Source of the DNA: Candidatus Poribacteria bacterium
GTDB lineage: Bacteria; Poribacteria; WGA-4E; GCA-2687025
NCBI GenBank assembly: GCA_026004875.1
Contig: BPJZ01000006.1
Coordinates: 62,001-126,000 of the forward strand
Direction: 5' to 3'
Length of the DNA: 64,000 nt
The translations under genes were made by a program, and so were the position numbers. Under the pieces are notes generated by a model that was not told where the DNA came from, ran no database searches, and worked only from the letters and a program-made list of their open reading frames with translations. This document shows positions 1 to 8,349 of the stretch, in pieces; within the stretch, counting starts at the first letter, position 1; every line of letters begins with the position of its first letter.

Positions 1-426
1 GTCCACCGCGTCCCCGCGGATGTACACAAAGGTTCCCCCCTCCAGCCGTCCCAGGTCGATGTGCTTTTCGTTGCCCCGGATGCGGATCGCGTAGCCGTTC
101 AGCTCGTCCTTCATCCGAAAGAGGATGAGCGGCCGTTCGATGCCGTCTGAGGACTCGTCGTAGGCGACCACGACGGAGATCGTCCCGTCGGCGATCTTCC
201 AAGGGCTGGCCAAGAGCGCCACCGCCGCCGAGTCGCCCCGCTCCGCGCCTCGCTCAAGGACGTACCTTCCCTCTTGGATCGTCCAGGTCCCCTGGATCGG
301 ATTCCAGCCGTTGGCGACGCCGTCCTCGAACTCGTCCAGGAAGACGCCGCCAACGGCGTGGAGGGCCGTTAGAAAGCCGGCTCCAAGAGAAAGGACCAAC
401 AGCAGAAGGTGCTGGCGGTCGCTCAT
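1..426 (-). CDS. Secreted beta-sandwich protein (DUF1080/LamG-like), C-terminus beyond window
   Basis: The reading frame begins at ATG 426 and stays open to the window edge, giving 142 residues. It opens with a hydrophobic signal peptide (HLLLLVLSLGAGFLTALHA). The region after it has a start typical of concanavalin-A-like domains: a DEFEDG motif, then NGWNPIQGTWTIQEG. Domains of this shape bind or cleave carbohydrate in many secreted bacterial proteins, but no catalytic residues can be judged in this fragment. The start codon overlaps the stop of the upstream CBM9-like gene in an ATGA arrangement, which indicates translational coupling and a shared transcript. The missing C-terminus might carry the same tail as its neighbour. 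Confidence 0.72.
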   Translation of the reverse strand, partial: MSDRQHLLLLVLSLGAGFLTALHAVGGVFLDEFEDGVANGWNPIQGTWTIQEGRYVLERGAERGDSAAVALLASPWKIADGTISVVVAYDESSDGIERPLILFRMKDELNGYAIRIRGNEKHIDLGRLEGGTFVYIRGDAVD

Positions 427-1283
427 CGGGTCTCATCTCCCTGGGTTCCGATGCGACCGACCTTGATCGCTCCCCAGTAGATGGGCAGCTTGCCTTTGGG
501 ATCCACCGCTAGGAAGGCGCTGACAAACTCCAGCTCACCGAAGACGCTGGTGTTCTGCCAGGACTGATCGGCTACGTCCTTCACGCTCCAGATCAGCTTG
601 TGGTCCCGCTCGCCGCCGTCGTCGTCGTCGTTCAGGTGCGTGTTGAAGCCGATCCTGAGGCCGTCCGCCGGTCGAATATCCCACCGTCCCGGCAGGTCCA
701 GGGGAACGGCAGCTTCGACGATCCAGCCCTTCTCCCACTCGACAACGGCGGCGCGTGTTCCGCTCCCGGCCCCGTCGCCCGTTCCGGCCAGCTGGGGTGC
801 CTCCGGGTCACCACCGATGTTGATCGCCCCGATGGTGATCTGAGAGTCCCAAGTGCCGTTCCCGGTCTCGTAGGAGGCCGTCTTTCCGTTGTTCGGGTCG
901 ATGTAGATCTCTACCGAGTCGTCCTTCCATACGTCGCCACCCAGGTTCTCGCCGGTCCGAATCTCGTCGTCCCAGACCTGAAAGGCGACGTACAACCAGT
1001 CGTTGTCGGCCACCGCCGCGAACTGATAAGAGGCGTCATCTGGGTCCGGGGCGGGCGCCGTGCCGGTCCGGTTGTCCACGTAGTGCCACGGCGCGTGCAC
1101 CCAGGCCAGATCGTCCAGCTTCCCGTCCAGAACGACGGTGTTCTGCGGGTGAAAGCCGCACTGATACACTTCGCCGAAGACGCCGCCGGGAATGTCTCCC
1201 CGGATCACCTCGTTGGCCAGCGTCCCGGCGCTCAGGACCACCAAACCCACGACCACCGCATAAGCTGTCGCCTTGAGACGCAT
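423..1283 (-). CDS. Secreted CBM9-like/DOMON-like protein with GKLxxxW C-terminal tail
   Basis: This is a 286-residue protein. The chosen ATG (1283) has a good AGGAGGG site seven bases upstream and is followed directly by a signal peptide (VVVGLVVLSAGTLA); the longer open frame adds 22 Arg-rich residues with no ribosome-binding site. The body resembles family-9 carbohydrate-binding domains: VLDGKLDDLAW near the N-terminus, WLYVAFQVWDDEI in the middle, and DSVEIYIDPNNGK. That fold binds sugars or haem in other secreted proteins; the ligand here is unknown. The protein ends with AVDPKGKLPIYWGAIK plus a short polar stretch, a tail also present on the proteins at 12221-12724 and 46283-47059. It is first in a two-gene operon with the gene at 1-426. 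Confidence 0.78.
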   Translation of the reverse strand: MRLKATAYAVVVGLVVLSAGTLANEVIRGDIPGGVFGEVYQCGFHPQNTVVLDGKLDDLAWVHAPWHYVDNRTGTAPAPDPDDASYQFAAVADNDWLYVAFQVWDDEIRTGENLGGDVWKDDSVEIYIDPNNGKTASYETGNGTWDSQITIGAINIGGDPEAPQLAGTGDGAGSGTRAAVVEWEKGWIVEAAVPLDLPGRWDIRPADGLRIGFNTHLNDDDDGGERDHKLIWSVKDVADQSWQNTSVFGELEFVSAFLAVDPKGKLPIYWGAIKVGRIGTQGDETR

Positions 1284-1354
1284 TCGATCCCTCCTTCTCT
1301 CGTTGCTTCGGGCTCCAAACGAAGGACACCCGTTGTGCAACAAATCCAATAGAA

Positions 1355-1383
1355 TTTATAACGATTTGGAATCAATACTGCAA
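1355..1383 (-). promoter_or_regulatory. Sigma-70-type promoter for the CBM9-like operon
   Basis: On the minus strand a TTGCAG -35 box (1383-1378) and a TATAAA -10 box (1360-1355) are separated by exactly 17 bases. They lie in a locally AT-rich patch about 70 bases upstream of the chosen start at 1283. There is no experimental support, but the position and spacing fit the only genes that could use it. Confidence 0.5.
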
Positions 1384-1420
1384 CAGTCCCGTCAGACCGG
1401 CCCGGACGGCGCTCGTCCTC

Positions 1421-1978
1421 TTAGGGGAACGTGGGAATTGGTTCCGCAAGGGTGGAGGGGGCGCTCTTTTTGGGAAGAGCAAAGTAGAACGTCGCGCCCT
1501 CTCCCGGCGAGGACTCCACCCAGATACGGCCCTCGTGGCGCTCGACGACGCGTCGACAGATGGCTAGCCCCATCCCCGTTCCGGGGACCTCCGACTCAGG
1601 ATGAAGCCGTCGGAAGAGCCGGAAGATTTCCTCCTGAAACTCCGGGGCGATCCCCTGGCCGTTGTCTCGCACAAAGAAGATATACTCGGTCGCCTCTTCG
1701 CAGTGGCCAATCTCAACCCGGGGCGGTTCGTTCGGCTTCCGATACTTAACGGCGTTGCTGATCAGGTTGATCCAGAGGCTCCGGAGCTGGGACGGCTCTC
1801 CGATCAGCGCGGGCATCTCCTCCGCTCGGACGAGGACCTGTGCCTGCGCCTCTTCCAGAAGCGGCTTCAAGTCTTCCAGCGCCTCCTGGACGAGAGTTCC
1901 CATGTTCACCAGTTGGTGGGGACGGGCGCGCGTTTCGATCCTGGAGAAAACCAGCAACGAATCGATCAAGCGGGCCAT
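1421..1978 (-). CDS. Histidine kinase fragment 4: end of HisKA and HATPase domain
   Basis: This is the last of four frame pieces of one sensor kinase that reads right to left from 4237. It starts in the second helix of the dimerisation domain (MARLIDSLLVFSRIE) and carries the whole ATP-binding domain: N box LWINLISNAVKYR, G1 box VRDNGQGI, G2 box GTGMGLAICRRVVERHEG. All ATP-binding motifs look intact. The frame is lost just upstream, near 1975-1990, where the previous piece reads IFLEEAIAGN and then departs. A one-base correction would join the two. No response regulator is visible in the window. Confidence 0.8.
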   Translation of the reverse strand: MARLIDSLLVFSRIETRARPHQLVNMGTLVQEALEDLKPLLEEAQAQVLVRAEEMPALIGEPSQLRSLWINLISNAVKYRKPNEPPRVEIGHCEEATEYIFFVRDNGQGIAPEFQEEIFRLFRRLHPESEVPGTGMGLAICRRVVERHEGRIWVESSPGEGATFYFALPKKSAPSTLAEPIPTFP

Positions 1979-2504
1979 CCGGTCGGTTTCCGGCGATCGC
2001 CTCCTCCAAAAAGATCCGATGCTCCGGCTCCAAGCGGTCTCCCAGTCGGCGCTCTAGAAACTGAATGTTTTGGCGAATTGCTCGAAGCGGCGTTTGCAGG
2101 TCGTGCGAGGCGGCGTAGGCGAAGTTTTGCAGATCGGCGTTCGACTCGGCCAGCCTCCGGTTCAGCTGTTCTAGCTCCCGTGTCCGCTCCTGAACGCGCA
2201 GCTCCAGGTTCTCTTGGGCTTCATGAAGCTGGCGGAGCGTCTCACGGAGAACGATCCCCTGGCCCAGCACCGCCCCCACTGTCGAGAGAAACTCCCGTTC
2301 CTCGACGGTGGGAGGGCAGGGCTCCCGATAGCAAATTACCAGCCAGCCGTAGCGTCGAGCTTGGCCAGCGAGGGCGACGCCTCGGTTCTGTTCGTCCTCA
2401 AAGTACCCCTCTTCGCCGATCGGGGGTGGGGGTATCTCTGCCCCTCTGGGGGCCACCCATTCGGGAACCTGTGCCCGGGTACCAAGCCGCCTCCCCTTTT
2501 TCAT
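1746..2504 (-). CDS. Histidine kinase fragment 3: end of GAF, coiled coil and HisKA
   Basis: Only about 2475 down to 1985 is genuine coding; the rest of this open frame is a shadow past the frameshifts. The real part holds the end of a GAF-like domain (GVALAGQARRYGWLVICY), a coiled coil (LRETLRQLHEAQENLEL onward) and the phospho-acceptor helix with the H box FAYAASHDLQTPLRAIRQNI, so the predicted phosphorylated His is present. It joins fragment 2 near 2440-2480 and fragment 4 near 1980, each by a single-base shift. Confidence 0.7.
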   Translation of the reverse strand: MKKGRRLGTRAQVPEWVAPRGAEIPPPPIGEEGYFEDEQNRGVALAGQARRYGWLVICYREPCPPTVEEREFLSTVGAVLGQGIVLRETLRQLHEAQENLELRVQERTRELEQLNRRLAESNADLQNFAYAASHDLQTPLRAIRQNIQFLERRLGDRLEPEHRIFLEEAIAGNRPDGPLDRFVAGFLQDRNARPSPPTGEHGNSRPGGAGRLEAASGRGAGTGPRPSGGDARADRRAVPAPEPLDQPDQQRR

Positions 2505-3174
2505 ACGTCTCCGGATGGATATAAACGGCCTGCACGGTGCCCTGACCCGTTGCGGCGTTTTCCTCGCAGATGCCCACGTAGCCCGCGCCGGTGAGCTTTC
2601 CGAGCAGCTCGGCAGTCCGGTCCAGCAACACTTCCGCGTCAGCGTTGGAGAGTACCAGCTGAGCGATCTCCAGGATGGTCCTCTGGCGTTCGATCTGGAG
2701 CTGGAGCGCCTGTCGCGTCCGGCGTTCTTCGGTGATGTCCCACGCGAGACCGGCCACCCGCGTCAGGTTGCCTTCGGCATCGCACTGGGCATAGGTCCGA
2801 GCCCGAACCCAACGAACTTCTCCGTCGGTCCGGACGATCCGGAACTCGTATTCGTTGGTTCCGTCTGGCGTGCGTCGATAAAGCTTCTCCCGGAGGTTGT
2901 GCACGTCCTCAGGGTGGATGAACCGGTAGAGGGCGGTCCTGGAGCGTTGTGCTTCTTCTTTCGGGATTCCAAAGAGCCGCTCGACGCCGTCGGTGAGGAA
3001 GATCTCCTCGTCTCCGTCTCCAACCGGATGGGACCAGAAGGAGTCCCGAATCGTCGCAAGGATCTCCTCCAGACGTTGGCGACTCTGCTCCAGCTCCGCT
3101 TCCAGCTCTTTAAGGTCGGTGATGTCCACGCAAACGCCAACGGCGCGGTACTCCCCTTCACGGGTCGGGGGCAA
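2398..3174 (-). CDS. Histidine kinase fragment 2: PAS/PAC domains and start of GAF
   Basis: This piece begins with the end of a PAC motif (GEYRAVGVCVDITDLKELE), followed by a complete PAS domain of the PAS_3 type (LFGIPKEEAQ, FIHPEDVHNLREKLYRR, EYEFRIVRTDGEVRWVRAR, VAGLAWDITEERRTRQAL) and the beginning of a GAF domain (ILEIAQLVLSNADAEVLLDR). About the last 25 residues of the open frame are out of register. PAS and GAF domains sense small ligands, redox state or light; no cofactor-binding signature can be named here. Confidence 0.75.
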   Translation of the reverse strand: MPPTREGEYRAVGVCVDITDLKELEAELEQSRQRLEEILATIRDSFWSHPVGDGDEEIFLTDGVERLFGIPKEEAQRSRTALYRFIHPEDVHNLREKLYRRTPDGTNEYEFRIVRTDGEVRWVRARTYAQCDAEGNLTRVAGLAWDITEERRTRQALQLQIERQRTILEIAQLVLSNADAEVLLDRTAELLGKLTGAGYVGICEENAATGQGTVQAVYIHPETYEKGEAAWYPGTGSRMGGPQRGRDTPTPDRRRGVL

Positions 3175-4237
3175 CGAAAACGTCCTCCCGAATCCAGTGG
3201 ATTTGGCCGTCCTTGTCGGTGATGCGGAACTCCTGCTGGTAGCGAGATCGTCCCTCTAGGACCGCCTGGGCTCCGAGGGCGTCTGTTCGACGCTTGTCCT
3301 CGTCGAGCCGGGCGTCGTACCAGGCCTCCAAGTAGCTCTGTCCCTCTGGGACCTCCAGCGGCCAGAGCCGTTGGGCTGCCTCGGAAGAGAGAAAGTCGAT
3401 GTCCCAGTCCAGCGTCTCTTCGCTGATCCGGCGGATCGTGCCGCGCCAAATAGCGCCGTTGGCGCTCTCGATCGCCCTCCAGAGGTCGCGGAAGGTCAGC
3501 CCTTCGCGCGTTGTGTCGCGGAAGACCATCACGATGCCACCGAGGGCTGGGTTATCTAGGTGGTTGGCGATGGTTCCCCGGAGGAACCCTTCCGTTCCGT
3601 CGGGCCGCCGATAGGGGATCCAGCCTTCTACGCGATCCCGCTCACCGGCGCGGATCCGCTCCAGGGCTCGCCGAACTCCGTGCTGAGCGTCCGGTTCCAG
3701 GGAGGCGAACAACGGCGAGTGGAAGTAGTCCTGACCGATCAGCTGTTCCCGAGGAATACCGGTGATGGCAGTTACCGCCGGCGTGGCCTCGATGATGACC
3801 AACTCCTCGTCCAGGATGAGGAATCCTTCTTCGCTCAGCTCTAAAAGGGCGGCCATCCGGCGGGGGCGGATTCCCGACTCGGCGGGAAACAGCCAAAGCC
3901 GCACCCAAAGGAGCCCTTCCCGTGGGAGCCGCTGCGCCCGGAACCGGACCCGAACCGGCGGATCGTTGAACTCTTCGATCAAGGCCCGGGCGGTCGGCTC
4001 CTCACCGGAGACGGCGCGTTGAAAGGCGGGCCGGAGCGTCTTCCAGTGGGTCGGGCCAAAGGCTGCCTCCAGTTCCGTTGCAGAAGGGTCCCCCACCGCT
4101 TGAAGAATCTGACCCCATCGCTCGTTGGTTCGGAGTATGCGCCCTTGGGGGTCCACCAGGGCGACGCCGACGTTCGGGCCGACCCCAGCGAAAAGGCCCT
4201 CGATGAACTCGGTGGACGCTTCTCGACCGCTCGCCAT
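3158..4237 (-). CDS. Histidine kinase fragment 1: three N-terminal PAS domains
   Basis: This is the true N-terminus of the broken sensor kinase. The ATG at 4237 follows GAGGAG by about four bases. No signal peptide or membrane segment is present, so the intact protein would be a soluble, cytoplasmic sensor of roughly 900 residues. PAS domains fall at about residues 13-120, 125-250 and 250-359; the third is cut at the frameshift (HWIREDVFVAPDP) and continues in the next piece. The upstream region contains TTGACA about 80 bases before the start with a weak -10 box 18 bases later. The gene is either decayed or hit by three sequencing errors. Confidence 0.8.
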   Translation of the reverse strand: MASGREASTEFIEGLFAGVGPNVGVALVDPQGRILRTNERWGQILQAVGDPSATELEAAFGPTHWKTLRPAFQRAVSGEEPTARALIEEFNDPPVRVRFRAQRLPREGLLWVRLWLFPAESGIRPRRMAALLELSEEGFLILDEELVIIEATPAVTAITGIPREQLIGQDYFHSPLFASLEPDAQHGVRRALERIRAGERDRVEGWIPYRRPDGTEGFLRGTIANHLDNPALGGIVMVFRDTTREGLTFRDLWRAIESANGAIWRGTIRRISEETLDWDIDFLSSEAAQRLWPLEVPEGQSYLEAWYDARLDEDKRRTDALGAQAVLEGRSRYQQEFRITDKDGQIHWIREDVFVAPDP

Positions 4238-4318
4238 TGCTCCTCTTCCCGTCGGGACGGATTTAAGCGATTAAGTTGAATAAGGCTAGCAAACGAGTGA
4301 CGATTCTGTCAAGAATCC

Positions 4319-4340
4319 CGCCCCGTTTCGGATCGGGGCG
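4319..4340. other. Inverted repeat between divergent genes
   Basis: CGCCCCG and CGGGGCG flank an eight-base loop in the space between the divergently transcribed sensor kinase and the membrane-protein gene. It could be an operator or a weak bidirectional terminator; there is no strong T-tract. Confidence 0.35.
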
Positions 4341-4429
4341 CTTTGCTTTCCTTGGCTTCTCTGTTCTCGCCCTCTGAATTTCGGTATGATAAACGGCGGC
4401 GGATCGTTCAGGTTGAAACGGGAGGAAGG

Positions 4430-5057
4430 ATGATGAAGGGCGTGAGGGCCGTTGGACTACTGGCTGGGCTGTTGGGATTGGCGGTGGGCGTCTGGCAGAT
4501 CATCCTGTACGCGGGGGCGCCCGGCTCGGTCGGCGAATGGTTTCGGTTTCTCCAGAGCGAGCCGATGCTCGGCAAGACCTGGGGCGCGCGGGTGTTCGTT
4601 CTGCTGTTGATGATCGTTCCGCTGTGGGAGTTTTCTGAGCGGGCAGAAGGCGGCTGGGGACGCATGTCGCGGGCGTTTCTACGCGTTTGGCTTCCCTTGG
4701 CCTTGGTGGCGGCGTTGGTCCAGACGCAGCCGATCGAGCGGCTGCGCGATCTGGCGGAGCCTGCGGCGGGCGGCGATCCTTCGGCGCTCCGTTGGATGAC
4801 CTTCTGGCTAGCGACCGTAGAGCCTTTGAGTCGGACGGCGGCGTTTCTCGCTCCATTTGGCTTCGGGGCGCTGGTGGCCAGCGCTCGACGTCAGCTCCAG
4901 TGGCTCGGCGTGGTCGCCTGGTTGTTGTTGGCGTTGCTGGCTGCCGTCCTCTGGTCGGGAGGTGATGGACGGGATTCTCTTTGCGGCGGAGAGCCTGCTG
5001 TTGCTGTTGCTGGTCTTCCTCTTCCCCCGCGAGCCGGAGCGCGGTACCGCACTCTGA
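4430..5057 (+). CDS. Polytopic membrane protein of unknown function, one frameshift
   Basis: Tandem ATG codons at 4430 and 4433 follow a GGAGG site, and TATGAT at 4385-4390 is a plausible -10 box. The product has about six hydrophobic segments, starting AVGLLAGLLGLAVGVWQIIL, with little outside them. The frame changes near 4955, in TCGGGAGGTGATG. Reading on in the other frame gives one more helix (ILFAAESLLLLLLVFLF) and a stop at 5057, which is the more believable C-terminus, about 209 residues in total. Without the shift the frame runs into meaningless Arg/Gly-rich sequence. I do not recognise the family. The next gene starts 37 bases downstream. Confidence 0.6.
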
Positions 5058-5093
5058 GAGAAGGTCGGTTCGATTGGGAAAGGAGTGCCTCTG

Positions 5094-6139
5094 ATGTCTT
5101 CTCAGTTCCGCGTGGGAGTAATCGGCTGTGGAGGGATCTTTCGATCGCTCCACGCGCCTTATTATGAGGTTACCGACCGGGCCCGAATCGTTGCCGTCGC
5201 GGACGTGCGCGAGGAGAACGCTCGTCAGGCGGCGGAGCGCTTCGGCGCCGATCCGTACACCGATTATCGGGAGCTGTTAGCGCGGGATGACGTGGACGGC
5301 GTGGACGTGTGCGTTCATCCCCGGCCCCATCGGGAGATCTGCGTTGCAGCAGCCCGAGCGGGCAAGCATATCTTGGTCGAAAAGCCGATGTGCGTGAACG
5401 TGGCCGAGGCTGACGCGATGATCCAAGCCGCACGCGAGGCCAACGTCCGCCTCCAGGTCGCCTACATGCAGCGCTGGAATCCGGCCTATCAAAAGCTGAA
5501 AGAGCTTCTCGAAGACGGGACGCTCGGCCGGCCGTTTCTCGTCTACGGTGTCGAGATCGGCTGGTTTCCGCCGACTCATCCTTGGCTGTTTAAAAAGGAG
5601 GAGTCCGGCGGCATGATGATCGAGCAAGCGATTCACACCGTTGACGCGTGGGTACTGGCTCTACGGGCCGGTGGACCGCGTCTTTGCCGGGGATGAACAC
5701 CGTCCCGCTGGGCGGGTACCTATCCGCCCGTCGAGGAGGCCGTTGAGAACAACGCCGCCGCGGTGGTCTACTTCCAAAGCGGCGCCGTCGGCGTCATCCA
5801 GAAGAGCTGGGCCGCCCGAACTGGTACTGGCGCCCAAGGCGTCGTCTGCGAGAGGGGGCTCTGCCAAGCTCGAGGGGGGCGGTCTCACCTACCATCTCCA
5901 CGGCGAGGACCAGCCGCGCCGCTTTGAACCCCAGGTTCCCGAAGACGCGCCGGAGGCCTGGAAGCCCCGGGTACTTCGGAATAGCCGCAAAGGCTGCCTC
6001 GATCGATCACTGGGTTCGGTGCTCCCAGGGGCTCGAAGAGCCGACCACCTCCGGCGAGGTGGGCCGCGCGGGAATCGAGATCATCGAGGCGATGATGCGC
6101 TCCGCCGCAAGTGGCGAAGCGGTCCGGCTGCCCCTCTAG
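5094..6139 (+). CDS. Gfo/Idh/MocA-family oxidoreductase, multiply frameshifted
   Basis: The ATG at 5094 lies eight bases after AAGGAG. Residues 1-190 are in frame and clearly a Rossmann-fold sugar dehydrogenase: VGVIGCGGI nucleotide-binding loop, the CVHPRPHREICVAAARAGKH segment, and the EKPMCVN motif with its catalytic-site Lys. After 5650 the frame changes at least four times (near 5650, 5720, 5850 and 5965). Conserved pieces of the C-terminal domain can still be followed through three frames, for example AAAVVYFQSGAVGVIQKSW, KLEGGGLTYHLHGED and IEIIEAMMRSAASGEAV, ending at the TAG at 6137. The parent enzyme would oxidise a sugar, inositol or sugar acid with NAD(P). The intact motifs in shifted frames argue for very recent decay or sequence error. 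Confidence 0.72.
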
Positions 6140-6165
6140 CGAAGCGGGGGCTCCAGCGGGCGTCT

Positions 6166-6873
6166 TCAGGTCGCTTCGGCGGGCCCCTGTCCACCGCGCA
6201 AGTAGGGAATCAACAGATCGGGCCGATTGGTGCTGATCCCGTCCACCCCCAGGGCGATCATCGCCTGCATCTCGGGGAGGGTGTCCGGGTTCCAGGCGCG
6301 CACCTCCATTCCTAGCTCGTGGGCCTGCTGGACGGTTCGCAGCCGCAAGTTCCGGTAGTGAACTCCGATCCCGACCGCGCCCAGCTCATGGGCACGCCGA
6401 ACGTCCTCGTCCCCAGGATCGCTGAAGATCGCCCCGATCCGAAGCTCCGGCGCAATCCGACGGACGCGCTCCAACCGATCCAAGTGGAACGAGGTCAGGA
6501 CTACCTGATCCCCCATGCCCAGTCGGCGCACCGTCTCCACGGTCAGCTCCTCGACGCCCTCCCCTTTCAGCTCACAGAGCAACCGCACGCGCCCCCGGAT
6601 CGTCTCAAGGACCTCCTCCAAGGTGGGCACGCGCTCCCCGCGGCCGGCGTCCAGCGCCCGAATCGTCGCAAAGTCCAGCTCGGCGACGGCTCCCGTCCCG
6701 TTGGTGGTGCGGTCTACCGTCGGGTCGTGGATGACGACCAGGTGGCCATCCCGCGTCCGGTGCACGTCGCACTCAACGTAGTCGCAGCCCAGCTCGATCG
6801 CGTAGCGAAACCCTAACAGCGTGTTCTCCGGCAGAACGCCCGCCGCTCCTCGATGACCGACCACATAGACCAT
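6166..6873 (-). CDS. ugpQ: Glycerophosphodiester phosphodiesterase (UgpQ type)
   Basis: This 235-residue cytoplasmic enzyme should hydrolyse glycerophosphodiesters to glycerol-3-phosphate and an alcohol. It shows the family motifs in order: HRGAAGVLPENTLLGF at the N-terminus with the catalytic His, VECDVHRTRDGHLVVIHDPT with metal-binding Glu and Asp and the second His, LCELKGEG, and HYRNLRLRTV. Length matches the short bacterial GDPD family. No signal peptide is present. The ATG at 6873 follows AAGGGG and lies 12 bases after the PmoA-like gene, so the two form an operon. Confidence 0.92.
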   Translation of the reverse strand: MVYVVGHRGAAGVLPENTLLGFRYAIELGCDYVECDVHRTRDGHLVVIHDPTVDRTTNGTGAVAELDFATIRALDAGRGERVPTLEEVLETIRGRVRLLCELKGEGVEELTVETVRRLGMGDQVVLTSFHLDRLERVRRIAPELRIGAIFSDPGDEDVRRAHELGAVGIGVHYRNLRLRTVQQAHELGMEVRAWNPDTLPEMQAMIALGVDGISTNRPDLLIPYLRGGQGPAEAT

Positions 6874-6885
6874 GGGGAAACCCCT

Positions 6886-7731
6886 TCAGGACTGAACGAA
6901 CTCCCGATGGTAAGAGGGGATGTCGATCTCCTCACCCCATCCGTCGTGGATCAGAACGCAAAACCGTTGCCGGAGCGTTTCTCCTGCGCGCAGCGTGTAC
7001 GGGCCGTGCAGCGTGAAGTTGGAGAGCATTGTCCCATAGTTGCGAACAAAGTAGGGCGACGGTGGATTCTCCGGATGGTGCATCAGCGTGACCCCACAGG
7101 GCCGACCGCCGACCCTGCCGCTGTAGTCCACCCAGTCGGCAAACTGACCCATTGCCTCTTCTTCGTTGTGCTGCCCTTTGGAGTTAACCGCCCGTCCCCC
7201 GTCCTCAACGTCGATCGTGTCGGCAACGCGAACGCCGAAGTAGGCGTGCGTGTCCCGCTCAAAGGTGATCTCCCCCACCTCGGAGACCAGCTCGCTGGTG
7301 ACCTCAAGGACGTCCACCCGATCGCCGGGGCGCCAACGGATCCACCGCCGTTCGGTCAAGAGCCGTCGCCCCTCCTTCTTGGTGATCCAGGCGTTCTGCG
7401 TGTCCAAGACGATCGCATCCCCTTCGACGCGAACCTCGGCCGCTTCTAAGGCGACCTCCCCCAGGTTGGGACGCGTTGGGTTGTTGTCGTGGAAGAAGTT
7501 GTACCCTCCCACCTTCCCATGCCCGAGAAAGATCGAACGATGGTGGTTGAAGCGATAGGCGGAACTGGTCGTTACCGGAAGACCGCTGGGAGTGTAGACG
7601 GGATAAAAGTTCGGTCGGGACAGGTAGAAATCCCCATACTGGAGGTGTCCTTTGTTGTAGGCGATTCCGAACCGATCGCCGTCGTAGAACTTGAATCGGA
7701 GATCTTCCTCAACGCAGCGCGCACGGGCCAT
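6886..7731 (-). CDS. PmoA-like protein (DUF6807 family)
   Basis: The 281-residue product resembles proteins often labelled 'methane oxygenase PmoA' but unrelated to methane monooxygenase in function. They occur next to Gfo/Idh/MocA dehydrogenases in carbohydrate regions of Planctomycetes and Bacteroidetes. Typical stretches are YRFNHHRSIFLGHGKVGGYNF, ADWVDYSGRVGGRPCGVTL, HHPENPPSPYFVRNYG and AGETLRQRF. The fold is probably a galactose-mutarotase-like beta-sandwich, and the substrate is unknown. The start at 7731 has GGAGGG eight bases upstream; a start 33 bases further upstream has no such site. It precedes ugpQ in the same operon. Confidence 0.78.
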   Translation of the reverse strand: MARARCVEEDLRFKFYDGDRFGIAYNKGHLQYGDFYLSRPNFYPVYTPSGLPVTTSSAYRFNHHRSIFLGHGKVGGYNFFHDNNPTRPNLGEVALEAAEVRVEGDAIVLDTQNAWITKKEGRRLLTERRWIRWRPGDRVDVLEVTSELVSEVGEITFERDTHAYFGVRVADTIDVEDGGRAVNSKGQHNEEEAMGQFADWVDYSGRVGGRPCGVTLMHHPENPPSPYFVRNYGTMLSNFTLHGPYTLRAGETLRQRFCVLIHDGWGEEIDIPSYHREFVQS

Positions 7732-7973
7732 CAGCTTCCCTCCGAACGGGTTCCTTTCTTCCAAGGGTCGAGGGTACTCTGTCCGATTCTCCAGCGGAAC
7801 GCAAGCTAAGGGGCCTCCGATCCGGCGGTTCGTTCTCCGGGGGCGACGCCTCCTTCTTGTCCGCTTGACTCAAGTCCTGGAAAATCTTGCCAAGAGGAGG
7901 ATAATCGCTCAACTTCGAGGGGTTGGTGCTTTGAGACGCCAGTCTTGGGACTTCTCACCTTGGGGAGGATCGC

Positions 7974-8302
7974 GTGAGCGAAGGATCCGTTCGCTACCTG
8001 ACACAGGAGGAGCTCCGGCGGTTGCTCGTCGCCATTCCTCCCAGACACGGCGGGGCAAGCGCGACAAGGTGCTTTTCTCTCTCGCTTAGCGGTTGGGGCT
8101 CCGGGTCTCGGAGGTGACTCATCTCTCCATTAACGACATCGATCTCGCCAGGCGACGCATCTTCGTCCGGCGGGCAAAAGGCTCCTATGGCGGAGAGTAT
8201 CCCCTTCCGCCCGGGTGCTGGAAGCTGATAAGGGGTTCACCCCTTGTGAACCCCCCGGCGCCGAGGGACTGGAACCATCACGGAGGCTCCTTTCTTCGTT
8301 AG
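7974..8302 (+). pseudogene. Tyrosine recombinase (integrase) remnant
   Basis: A GTG with GGGAGG upstream starts RYLTQEELRRLLVAIPP, the typical opening of a phage-integrase catalytic domain. The sequence then continues in another frame as KRDKVLFSLA, an in-frame TAG (8087-8089), and RLGLRVSEVTHLSINDID, which contains the first catalytic Arg of the family (GLRVSE). It runs on to RRIFVRRAKGSYGGEYPLPP and is then lost. The HxxR and catalytic Tyr segments are absent. A frameshift, a nonsense codon and 3' truncation together make this a dead fragment. No flanking att-like repeats were found. Confidence 0.7.
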
Positions 8303-8349
8303 CTGAGATTTGTTACCCTAGACGCGGCGCTGGAAAGGAGCCATTACCA

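Noticed and set aside
600-1352. 250-residue plus-strand open frame opposite the CBM9-like gene
   Set aside because: It is antisense to a gene with a signal peptide, clear domain and promoter; the plus-strand product has no recognisable feature.
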